Assembly: GCA_016207765.1 (NCBI GenBank)
Contig: JACQOY010000138.1
Location: forward strand, 1-19,262
Reading direction: 5' to 3'
Length of the DNA stretch: 19,262 nt
DNA from: Deltaproteobacteria bacterium
GTDB lineage: Bacteria; UBA10199; SBBF01
The notes below the pieces were generated by a model, which saw only the letters and a program-made list of their open reading frames with translations, had not been told where the DNA came from and did no database searches. Shown here one piece after another: positions 6,288 to 13,091 of the stretch (position 1 is its first letter; each line of letters opens with the position of its first letter). The position numbers and the translations under genes were made by a program.

Positions 6288-7058
6288 TCAAAGAAACCTC
6301 CCAAAAAATTCCGTTACCTTCTGTGCGACAAGCTCTTTGTCAAAATCGAGGGTTACAATGTGATACGAATTCTCGAGCGTCACCGTTTCGGTGATGGTGG
6401 ACGATACTTTTGCGGCGACTTCGTTCATCGATTCGTACGCCGAAGTCGAGTCGTGCCGCGAGTGGACAAGAAGAATCGGCGTTTGAATCTTGGGGAGTGA
6501 ATCCCGAATCAGCTTCTGAAGGTCGAGCATGCTGTAAATGCATGACAACGGCATCAGGTTGATGTTCCAGAAATTCTCCTTGGCTGACGCATCCTTGATG
6601 TCAACTGAAAACTTCGGCTGGTATTTCCACCAATGGCAGAGAGGGGTGCGGCGGATAATCGGAAGAAGATGGCTGATTTTCGATTTCAAATAGAGTGGCG
6701 TGGCCAGACAGCCGACGGCCATCGTCGATTGAGGGTAGTCAATCGCCAGTTTAAGGGCCAAAAGGGCCCCCATGGAAAGTCCGGCCACAAAAATTTTGGA
6801 ACACTTTTGATGGAGCGCCATATAGGCCTTCTGGGCGGAATGAAACCAGGCGTTCCAATCGGTTCGGGCGAGATTTTCGGGGGTGGTGCCATGTCCGGCC
6901 AAAAGGGGGGCGGAGACGGTGAAGCCGGCCTGGGCCAGACGGTTGGCCACCGGGCGCATTGAGTCGGGGGTCCCGGTAAAACCGTGGAGCAAAAGAACCC
7001 CCGCGCCGTTTGTACCCTGGCGAAAAATAGGATCGATTTGGGGATTATGATGGGGCAT
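6288..7058 (-). CDS. Alpha/beta-hydrolase esterase or monoacylglycerol lipase
   Basis: 256 residues of the Est30/monoacylglycerol-lipase type. The oxyanion motif HGFTGTP is at 25-31, the nucleophile elbow GLSMG at 93-97 (S95), the acid is D203 in HSRHDSTSA, and the base is H233 in NSYHIVTLDFDK. The cap-domain segment between about 120 and 180 is short. There is no signal peptide, so it acts in the cytoplasm on short-chain esters or monoacylglycerols. It is followed 88 bases later by glycerol kinase on the same strand, which suggests that released glycerol is phosphorylated next; this pairing is inference. No clear ribosome binding site precedes the ATG. Confidence 0.88.
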   Translation of the reverse strand: MPHHNPQIDPIFRQGTNGAGVLLLHGFTGTPDSMRPVANRLAQAGFTVSAPLLAGHGTTPENLARTDWNAWFHSAQKAYMALHQKCSKIFVAGLSMGALLALKLAIDYPQSTMAVGCLATPLYLKSKISHLLPIIRRTPLCHWWKYQPKFSVDIKDASAKENFWNINLMPLSCIYSMLDLQKLIRDSLPKIQTPILLVHSRHDSTSAYESMNEVAAKVSSTITETVTLENSYHIVTLDFDKELVAQKVTEFFGRFL

Positions 7059-7134
7059 GGGCCGTACTCTATATGCTTCACCGTATTAAAATTGTTTGAC
7101 ATTGTCCAATATGAATCAGTAGGACTTGGCGCGT

Positions 7135-8109
7135 ATGGATTTAAGGGAAATCTGCTTGCCCATTCAGCGCGAAGCCGAGGAGTTGGAGCGGTTTTTGACC
7201 GACAAACTCGCTTCACGTGTTCCTTTTGTGCAAAGCGTTGCCTCCTATGTGATCCAAAACGGGGGGAAACGCCTGCGCCCCATCCTTACCGTTTTGAGCG
7301 CCAAACTGGCCGGCTACAAGGGTTCAGCCGCCGTTCCCCTGGGGACGGCGGTGGAGTATATGCACACCGCCTCGCTCTTACACGACGATGTCATCGACAA
7401 TGCCCAGCTCCGCCGAGGGCGGGCCTCCATCAACAACAAATGGGGGAATCATGTAAGCGTCCTTGTCGGTGATTTTTTCTACTGTCGGGCGATGGATCTT
7501 CTGGTCCAAAGCGGCGATTTGCGGATTCTCAAGGTGTTGACTGACGTAATCACCACCACCACCGAGGGAGAGATTTTCGAAATCACCAAAAGCAACGACT
7601 TGGCGACCACCGAGAAAGATTATCTGCAGATCATCACCTCCAAAACGGCGGCGCTGATGGCCGGGGCCTGCCAGGCGGGGGCGATTCTCGGCAACGTTTC
7701 GGAAGAATTCGAGCATGCGCTTCGCAAGTTTGGCTTGAATCTGGGGATTGCCTTTCAACTGCAGGACGACATCCTTGACTACATTGCCACGGAAGAGGAG
7801 TTTGGGAAAAAACACGGCACCGATTTAAATGAAGGAAAACTGACTCTTCCCCTCATTCTCGCCTTAAAAAAGTGCTCCGAGGAGGAATTGCGCATTGTCA
7901 AGGACACTCTTATTTCCGACTCCATTGATCCCGCTGTTTTCTCCCGGATTCTGGCCATCATCAACCGTTACGATGGCATCCGCGAAACCGGCCGCCTTGC
8001 CAAAGATTATATCGACAAGGCCAAGGACTCATTAAGCCTCTTTCGCCCCTCGCTGGAACGCGACACCCTTCTTTCAATCGCCGATTATGTGGTGTTGAGA
8101 AAGAACTGA
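7135..8109 (+). CDS. Long-chain polyprenyl diphosphate synthase (octaprenyl-type)
   Basis: 324 residues. ATG 7135 is chosen over TTG 7126 because AGGA (7121-7124) sits 10 bases before it. The trans-isoprenyl synthase set is complete: GGKRLRP (43-49), first Asp-rich motif DDVID (84-88), RRGRAS, the second Asp-rich motif DDILD (211-215), and GTDLNEGKLTLP. The fifth residue before the first Asp motif is a small Ala (A79), which in this family allows long products such as C35-C50 chains. The product would be the side chain of a respiratory quinone. The gene lies divergent from the esterase, with 76 bases between them. A perfect palindrome follows the stop by two bases. Confidence 0.93.
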   Translation: MDLREICLPIQREAEELERFLTDKLASRVPFVQSVASYVIQNGGKRLRPILTVLSAKLAGYKGSAAVPLGTAVEYMHTASLLHDDVIDNAQLRRGRASINNKWGNHVSVLVGDFFYCRAMDLLVQSGDLRILKVLTDVITTTTEGEIFEITKSNDLATTEKDYLQIITSKTAALMAGACQAGAILGNVSEEFEHALRKFGLNLGIAFQLQDDILDYIATEEEFGKKHGTDLNEGKLTLPLILALKKCSEEELRIVKDTLISDSIDPAVFSRILAIINRYDGIRETGRLAKDYIDKAKDSLSLFRPSLERDTLLSIADYVVLRKN

Positions 8110-8111
8110 GG

Positions 8112-8147
8112 GTCCGATTTTCGGACGGTACCGTCCGAAAATCGGAC
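8112..8147. repeat. 36-bp perfect palindrome
   Basis: The sequence reads GTCCGATTTTCGGACGGT and then its exact reverse complement, with no loop bases. Each half also folds on itself (TCCGA-TTT-TCGGA). It starts two bases after the polyprenyl synthase stop. No T-run follows, so it is not a standard intrinsic terminator, although an RNA hairpin protecting the 3' end is possible. Confidence 0.95.
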
Positions 8148-8351
8148 GGTTTGATCCGTTGATTGACTTATCCGATAATCCGCTTTCATTTTGCTTTTCA
8201 AAAAAATTCCTTTCAATTCTGGGCGGTTGATTCCTGATTTTATGCCTTCCCTTCTTTTTGGCATCGAGTTTGCATTTGTCTCCGCTCGCCCGCTTTTACG
8301 GTGATTCAAAAAGTCGCCGCAAAAAACGGTCGATATTGTGAAGGAGAAACA

Positions 8352-8693
8352 ATGAAAAAGCAACTCATGTCTCTGTTTGTCGTGTCAGCCCTGCTTGTGA
8401 TGGCAAGCCAGGGGTGGACAAAAACCGCTTCGTCTTTCGACGGAGTTATCAATGTCAACACCGCCTCCGCCGAGGAGCTTAAGCTTCTGCCGGGAGTGGG
8501 TGAAGTGAAGGCCCAGGCGATTATCGACGCCCGGTCTGCCAAGCCGTTTCAGAGTCTTGAAGATCTTCTGGCGGTGAAGGGGATCGGCGAGAAGATGATC
8601 CAGAAATGGACGCCATATATTGCTTTTGAGGGGGAAACAACCCTTAAAGTGTCGAGTGTGGCTCCGACGACGACGGCCGATGCCGCCCAATAA
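8352..8693 (+). CDS. Secreted ComEA-like helix-hairpin-helix protein
   Basis: 113 residues from ATG 8352, which has a strong ribosome binding site AAGGAG five bases upstream; in-frame starts further upstream lack one. A Sec signal peptide covers about residues 1-25 (KK, then a core SLFVVSALLVMA). The mature part is a double helix-hairpin-helix: INVNTASAEELKLLPGVG (33-50) and FQSLEDLLAVKGIGEKMI (66-83). This is the DNA-binding domain of ComEA, which pulls incoming DNA through the periplasm during transformation. The membrane anchor is replaced by a cleavable signal, as in many Gram-negative homologues. No other competence gene is in the window. A Thr/Ala-rich tail ends the protein. Confidence 0.85.
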   Translation: MKKQLMSLFVVSALLVMASQGWTKTASSFDGVINVNTASAEELKLLPGVGEVKAQAIIDARSAKPFQSLEDLLAVKGIGEKMIQKWTPYIAFEGETTLKVSSVAPTTTADAAQ

Positions 8694-8719
8694 CAATCGA
8701 ATACCCTTGATACTCAAAA

Positions 8720-8759
8720 CCCCGTCTCCGCTCTTTGAGCGGAGGCGGGGCTTTTTATT
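8720..8759 (+). terminator. Intrinsic terminator of the comEA-like gene
   Basis: A 14-bp GC-rich stem (CCCCGTCTCCGCTC with GAGCGGAGGCGGGG, one G-U pair) around a TTT loop is followed by CTTTTTATT. It begins 27 bases after the stop. Confidence 0.95.
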
Positions 8760-8911
8760 CGGGAGAGAACCATATGCTTGTCACTCGCTGGAGATTCCAT
8801 TTTTGTGGAATTCGCCCAAGGATCGCAAGCAAGTTACACTTTTCTAAAGCAATCTCTGTGCCAACTTCGCAAAATTGTTGTACAAAGAATTTTAAGGAAT
8901 TCTAGCCAGTT

Positions 8912-8989
8912 ATGAAAAAGTGGCGGAGGTTTTTGAACGGAGTGGGTATTTTTTGTCTTGTTTTGGGAACAATTTGTTCAAAATGTTGA
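8912..8989 (+). CDS. Possible 25-residue signal-peptide-like ORF
   Basis: ATG 8912 begins a peptide with a basic start (MKKWRRF), a hydrophobic core (GVGIFCLVLGTIC) and a stop after SKC. AAGGA lies 13 bases upstream, rather far. It looks like an isolated lipoprotein or Sec signal, or the head of a truncated gene. It sits in the 255-base spacer between two convergent genes, where I see nothing else clear after the terminator. Confidence 0.25.
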   Translation: MKKWRRFLNGVGIFCLVLGTICSKC

Positions 8990-9014
8990 CGCTATGCAAA
9001 CAAAAAGAGTCCTG

Positions 9015-10406
9015 CTATTTCCCGCCTTGAACGACCTTAAGGCGGCGTTTGGGTTGCGGCTCCTCCAGCACGTCCATGATGACATTGGGGTCAAAGAGCG
9101 ATTTTTCGATCTTTTTGGCGTCCATTTTGACCACATCCCGGCTCATTTCAATGCCGTAGTGACCCAAAAGGGAGGAAATCTGGTCGAATTTGTTCTCAAT
9201 CGAGCGCGAAACCGACTCAAAACCATGGGAGGCCGACCGGGCCCGGTTCCAGAAAAAGAGAGGGTTTAGCTCAAAAAAATCGCTGTCATCCTCTTTTGGT
9301 TCAATGATCAGGATGTCTTTTTTGAAATTGGGGTCCTCGCGGTAGGTTTGAATAGCGTACATCAGGCGCGAGTGGAAAAGAGTCCGGAACACCTGGTTGA
9401 ACACCATTCCAAGCCCCCAGTCGGAAATCCGTTTGGATTTTGTCACATATTTGTTTTCTTCCCTTAGGTATTCAATCACCAGTTCGTTGTTGAAGGGGCG
9501 AAAGGGGTTGTAACAGATAACCAAATCGGCTCCCTTGTCGAGGGCCACGTCGATATTGGCCGTTTTACGCACGCCGCCGTCAACATAATCGACCCCCTTG
9601 ATGCGGGCCGGTTTGTAAAACCCTGGAATGGCCGTTGAGGCCTGAATGGCCTGCGAAATACTCACATCATTTTTTTCGTCGGGCCCGAAAATCACCCGGT
9701 CGGCGGTATCGAGGTTCATGGCCGAAATATACAAAGAATGCCCCAACATCTTTTTCAAGACCCGGAAGTTGTTGGTCATCCGGTTCTTCTTCATATTATG
9801 TCGAAGATAGCTCTCCAGCAAAACGTTGTCGCAGATACCGGAAGGGATGAGTTCCCCCAGAGCCGGGATCGACCGCGTGGAATAGGCCACCCGTAAAAGG
9901 GGTTTCATCAATTGCTCGTAATTGGAGTAGTTGGGGTGAAGAGCCAGATTTTTGACGTTTTTCCATACATCCCGGCGCAGGTTTGGAAAGGCCGAAAAAA
10001 GGTCATAGAGAATGCCCGGAAAAAAGGTGAGATGGCCGTAGAGATATTTAAGGGGGCGCGCCACAAACTCCCGCCAATTGGGCTTATAGAGGTGGAGAGG
10101 GGAGAGCTGGGAAAAATGTTTTGACTTACCGTCGAGGCTGGCCAGCATCTCCTCCGGCGGAATCCCGCCGGACAATGGCGCGGCAAGAAAGGCTCCGGCG
10201 GAGAGCCCTACGTAAATATCGAAATCGGTGACCTTTTTGTTGACCAAGTAGTCGTTTAAGGCCTTTAACCCCCCGACTTTGAAGGCCCCCCCCGAAATGG
10301 CCCCGCCAGCCAACACAAGGGCAAGCTTCGGGTTGTCCTTTTTTTCCTTCGGGTCAGACTTGTTGACTATGGTAATTCCCATGGATGGATTGACGCTGTA
10401 TGTCAT
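9015..10406 (-). CDS. Patatin-like phospholipase
   Basis: 463 residues. Patatin motifs: an oxyanion loop GGAISGGAFKVGG (34-46), the nucleophile elbow GLSAG (67-71, S69), and the catalytic Asp in YVDGGV (D276 in DGG). SISQAIQASTAIPGFYKP between them is the usual proline-containing block. The Ser-Asp dyad is intact, so acyl-ester hydrolysis of phospholipids is expected. There is no signal peptide and no transporter or autotransporter domain; a basic tail (KPKRRLKVV-like) ends the protein and may bind membranes. The family includes cytoplasmic and secreted toxins, and the role here is unknown. The gene follows a small membrane-protein gene by 38 bases, so they probably share a transcript. Confidence 0.9.
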   Translation of the reverse strand: MTYSVNPSMGITIVNKSDPKEKKDNPKLALVLAGGAISGGAFKVGGLKALNDYLVNKKVTDFDIYVGLSAGAFLAAPLSGGIPPEEMLASLDGKSKHFSQLSPLHLYKPNWREFVARPLKYLYGHLTFFPGILYDLFSAFPNLRRDVWKNVKNLALHPNYSNYEQLMKPLLRVAYSTRSIPALGELIPSGICDNVLLESYLRHNMKKNRMTNNFRVLKKMLGHSLYISAMNLDTADRVIFGPDEKNDVSISQAIQASTAIPGFYKPARIKGVDYVDGGVRKTANIDVALDKGADLVICYNPFRPFNNELVIEYLREENKYVTKSKRISDWGLGMVFNQVFRTLFHSRLMYAIQTYREDPNFKKDILIIEPKEDDSDFFELNPLFFWNRARSASHGFESVSRSIENKFDQISSLLGHYGIEMSRDVVKMDAKKIEKSLFDPNVIMDVLEEPQPKRRLKVVQGGK

Positions 10407-10444
10407 TGTAGCAGAGAGGTTGAAGGAGATGGAAGAAAAAAATT

Positions 10445-10729
10445 TTACACGTTAACGACATCCCCCAAATCGATCCGGATGCCGAAAACCTTGGTTACGA
10501 TGAAGTAGAGGACCAAGAGGCTTACAAAGAACATGACAAAAGAGCCGATGGCGATTCCCAACAAAAAGATGGCCCAGATAATGGCGATAAGGGCGACAAG
10601 CGGCGAAAAAAAGTGGTTCTTTTTTGAGACGTAGGCCGGAGTGAAAAAAACAAGGGCCCCTTCCACCTTTTTAAACCAGTGGTTCCACTGTTTGGTGATG
10701 AATTCGGGGATGAGGTCTTGCCATTTCAT
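10445..10729 (-). CDS. Small integral membrane protein, function unknown
   Basis: 94 residues. The first 40 are amphipathic (KWQDLIPEFITKQWNHWFKK); residues about 42-82 (SPLVALIAIIWAIFLLGIAI, then SFVMFFVSLLVLYFIVT) form two closely spaced membrane helices or a hairpin, followed by GIRIDLGDVVNV. I recognise no family. A weak AGGA lies about 10 bases before the ATG. It precedes the patatin gene on the same strand, so it could anchor or modulate the phospholipase; that is inference. Confidence 0.75.
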   Translation of the reverse strand: MKWQDLIPEFITKQWNHWFKKVEGALVFFTPAYVSKKNHFFSPLVALIAIIWAIFLLGIAIGSFVMFFVSLLVLYFIVTKVFGIRIDLGDVVNV

Positions 10730-10812
10730 GGTTTTGTTTTCCTAATGACCTTCGCCTAAAAAGTCAACGTTCCATTTGGCAGGGGAGGGGGGATGGGTTA
10801 TGGGTGACGGCC

Positions 10813-12912
10813 ATGCGGCATGTTTTCTTACTTATTTTGATTAGCGGTTTATTATTACCCTCATTGCCAAGGGCCGAGGAAACCGAAATCCCGCAAGTAA
10901 CCGTCACCGGAACGGCTGAGCGGGAGTCGGTTGACTCCACTGCTTCAACCACCATCATCCGGGCGGAAGACTACGCAAACCGCATTGTCAGCGTTTCCGA
11001 AATCCTTTCTGAACAGGCGGGGGTGCATATCACCCGCTACGGCGGCCTTGAAGATGCCACCTCCATTTCGATTCGTGGTTCTTCCGCCGATGAAGTCCAG
11101 GTCCTCTTCGACGGCGTGCCGCTCAATACCGCCGAGGGGGGAATGATCGATCTTTCGCCGTTTCTCGTCGAGTCGCTCGATTCCATCGAAATTTCCCGCG
11201 GATCGGGGCCGCTTGAATACGGTTTCGCCCCTTCAGCCGGAACGGTGGCGCTTCACTCGAAAGGGATCGGGAGTGGAAGAAAAATCGGCGCATCGGTCGG
11301 GTACGGGAGTTTTAATACCTTTCGATCGAATCTTGCCTATTCAAACAGATGGAAAAATTTCGGCATGGTGGCCGCTTTCGGTTTTTTGCGGACCGACGGC
11401 GATTTTTCCTTTCTGGACGACAACGGGACTCCCGCCAATTCCGCCGATGATCAACGAGTCAAACGGCAAAACAACGAGTCACAGACCATTCACCCATTCA
11501 TCAAACTGGAATACAAATTTGACGACAAAACCCGTCTCGAATGGGTGAATCACCTCATCCGAAAAGATGACGGAGTGCCCGGGCTTTCGGCCAACCAGTC
11601 GGATACCTCCAATGTGTCTGCCACATCGTGGCTTGCCAGCCTCAAACTCCGGCGCGATTCCTTTTTTCACCGGAATCTTGCGTTCACCAACCGCGCCTAT
11701 CTTCGTTTGACCAAAAGCCAGTACGCCGATTTGAACGGGGAGGTGGGGCTGGGAGGGGCGCAAGACAATGACAACGACACGACGCTATTTGGTAACCAAA
11801 TGACGATGGAAATCACCCCCGACAACCGTCAATTGATCACCGCGTTTGTCCTCTACCAGGCGGAGTGGTTTCGGGCGGAGGATTTTTTGGCATCCCCCTC
11901 ACAGGGGGGGGCGAGTGTCCGGCACCAGTGGAATATCGGAGTCGGCGACGAGATCGAATTTTTAAACCGCCGGTTGCTGGTGAACCCCGCCGTCTGGATT
12001 GAGAATGTTACTAATCGTTTGAACAATGATGACCCGTCGTTTTTGACCCCCGCCTCTTTTTCCAATACCAAAAGCCACCATGTGGTTTCGGCCAGATTGG
12101 GTCTCAAGGGGATGGCAACCCCCTGGCTTGCGTTGAAGGCCAACGCTTCGCGTGGCTTTCGGTTTCCCACTTTTCCGGAGCTTTTCGGCGACCGCGGGGG
12201 GGTTGTCGGCAATCAGGCGTTGGAACCGCAGGAGAGCATCAATTGGGATGCTGGATTTATGGTGAGGGAAATCCCCCCTCCCTTGAGGGGAGGGGGCCAG
12301 GGGGAGGGTGTCCACGAGAGCACCCTCTTCCCAACCCTCCCCCCTCAAGGGGGAAGGGGTTTGATTCAGAAAGCGAGTCTGTCTTTGTTTTATTTCGATC
12401 GTCAGGTTGATAATCTAATCCAATTCGAACAAAACGCCGGTTTTGCCCGCGCGGAGAATATCGGCGAGGCGCGCATCAAAGGGGTGGAAGTTCAGGGGTC
12501 CTTGGAGGCTTTCAAACATGTAAGCGTGTCGGCCAATTACACGTTTCAAGATCCGGTCAATCAGGCTGATTTTCCGGGGCGGCAGTTGCCCGGACGGCCA
12601 CGGCATGAGTTGGAGACACGCATCGAAGGATTTATCAACAGGGGTAGAGCCTTTGTGGAGGTAAACTGGATCGATTCCAATTTTCTTGACCCCTTGAACA
12701 CCCGCGTCGTCCGCGACCGGGTTATTTTAAATGCGGGAATTGCCTTTAATCTGGTGCCAGCCGCCAGCCGAGCTTCGGTCGCCAGCCGAGCTTCGGCCCA
12801 TGGCCGGTTGACCTTTGAGGCAAAAAACTTGACGAATGACCAGATTGTCGATTGGGTTGGCTTTCCCCTTCCTGGAAGGGGCTTTTTTGGGCGTGTGGAT
12901 GTGGCCTTTTAG
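10813..12912 (+). CDS. btuB: TonB-dependent outer-membrane receptor, BtuB type
   Basis: 699 residues from ATG 10813; GTG 10804 is an alternative. A signal peptide (MRHVFLLILISGLLLPSLPRA) precedes a TonB-box-like segment (TEIPQVTVTGT). The plug domain follows, with SVSEILSEQAGVHITRYGG, SISIRGSSADEVQVLFDGVP and VESLDSIEISRGSGPLEYG. The remainder is a beta-barrel with alternating aromatic strands, ending in RVDVAF with the terminal Phe used for outer-membrane insertion. Later signatures are NASRGFRFPTFPELFG and AENIGEARIKGVEVQGSLEA. Together with the btuFCD-like genes downstream, cobalamin is the likely ligand, though a siderophore or other corrinoid cannot be excluded. Two repeat-derived insertions are inside the barrel region (12271-12360 and 12762-12797). 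No cobalamin riboswitch was recognised in the 83-base leader. Confidence 0.88.
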   Translation: MRHVFLLILISGLLLPSLPRAEETEIPQVTVTGTAERESVDSTASTTIIRAEDYANRIVSVSEILSEQAGVHITRYGGLEDATSISIRGSSADEVQVLFDGVPLNTAEGGMIDLSPFLVESLDSIEISRGSGPLEYGFAPSAGTVALHSKGIGSGRKIGASVGYGSFNTFRSNLAYSNRWKNFGMVAAFGFLRTDGDFSFLDDNGTPANSADDQRVKRQNNESQTIHPFIKLEYKFDDKTRLEWVNHLIRKDDGVPGLSANQSDTSNVSATSWLASLKLRRDSFFHRNLAFTNRAYLRLTKSQYADLNGEVGLGGAQDNDNDTTLFGNQMTMEITPDNRQLITAFVLYQAEWFRAEDFLASPSQGGASVRHQWNIGVGDEIEFLNRRLLVNPAVWIENVTNRLNNDDPSFLTPASFSNTKSHHVVSARLGLKGMATPWLALKANASRGFRFPTFPELFGDRGGVVGNQALEPQESINWDAGFMVREIPPPLRGGGQGEGVHESTLFPTLPPQGGRGLIQKASLSLFYFDRQVDNLIQFEQNAGFARAENIGEARIKGVEVQGSLEAFKHVSVSANYTFQDPVNQADFPGRQLPGRPRHELETRIEGFINRGRAFVEVNWIDSNFLDPLNTRVVRDRVILNAGIAFNLVPAASRASVASRASAHGRLTFEAKNLTNDQIVDWVGFPLPGRGFFGRVDVAF
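12271..12360 (+). repeat. In-frame palindromic insertion in btuB
   Basis: Two C/G-rich arms (about 12273-12310 and 12321-12359) are inverted copies with a few indels; both contain the CCTTGAGGGG core and both end in GAGGGTG/CACCCTC near the centre. The frame stays open and encodes a peptide with IPPPLRGGGQGEG and FPTLPPQGGRG, about 30 residues unlike any beta-barrel strand. It lies between NWDAGFMVRE and KASLSLFYFDRQ, where a loop would be. Confidence 0.85.
12762..12797 (+). repeat. 18-bp tandem duplication in btuB
   Basis: CGCCAGCCGAGCTTCGG occurs at 12762 and again at 12780, a period of 18 bases (6 codons), giving ASRASVASRASA. Each copy contains a small hairpin, CCGA-GCT-TCGG. The duplication lies in a turn between the last barrel strands, after AFNLVPA. 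Confidence 0.8.
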
Positions 12913-12926
12913 CTGTGCTTTGGGGG

Positions 12927-13091
12927 TCAAGCCGCCTTTCGATGGCGGTGGGTCCAGTGAACCGGATTAAAAAGATGCTTGATCGATGTCAAAGAATCCT
13001 GATGCCGGGAAGAGCTGATAAACCCGCCGATCAGGCTTACAGCCACAAACCCCAAAAACACCAAGCACCATATTTTAAGTGCCAATAACAT
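12927..13091 (-). CDS. Small His-rich membrane protein, antisense within the B12 cluster
   Basis: 54 residues from ATG 13091. An excellent ribosome binding site (AAAGGAG) lies seven bases upstream, the best in the window beside that of the comEA-like gene, and a TTGACA promoter element precedes it. Residues 2-25 (LLALKIWCLVFLGFVAVSLI, then GGFI) are one membrane helix; the tail holds five histidines (30, 39, 45, 48, 50), ending VHWTHRHRKAA. I recognise no family. A single helix with a histidine tail recalls the layout of the small cobalt-transport protein CbtB, but the CbtB motif itself is not present. It occupies most of the spacer between btuB and btuF on the opposite strand, and its start overlaps that of the btuF frame. 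Confidence 0.65.
   Translation of the reverse strand: MLLALKIWCLVFLGFVAVSLIGGFISSSRHQDSLTSIKHLFNPVHWTHRHRKAA

Noticed and set aside
7098..7124. TTGACA at about 7097-7102 as a promoter of the polyprenyl synthase
   Set aside because: No reasonable -10 hexamer at 16-18 bases; only the -35-like half is present.
8160..8340. Promoter or small ORFs upstream of the comEA-like gene
   Set aside because: A TTGACT is present, but no good -10 at the right spacing, and the short frames lack ribosome binding sites.
9003..9019. 17-bp exact match (AAAAGAGTCCTGCTATT) to a site inside gshB near 18859-18875
   Set aside because: No extension on either side and no inverted structure; a chance match or short shared codons is enough.
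10730..10812. Cobalamin riboswitch ahead of btuB, suggested by the G-rich leader
   Set aside because: The leader is only 83 bases and lacks the recognisable B12-box and paired elements.
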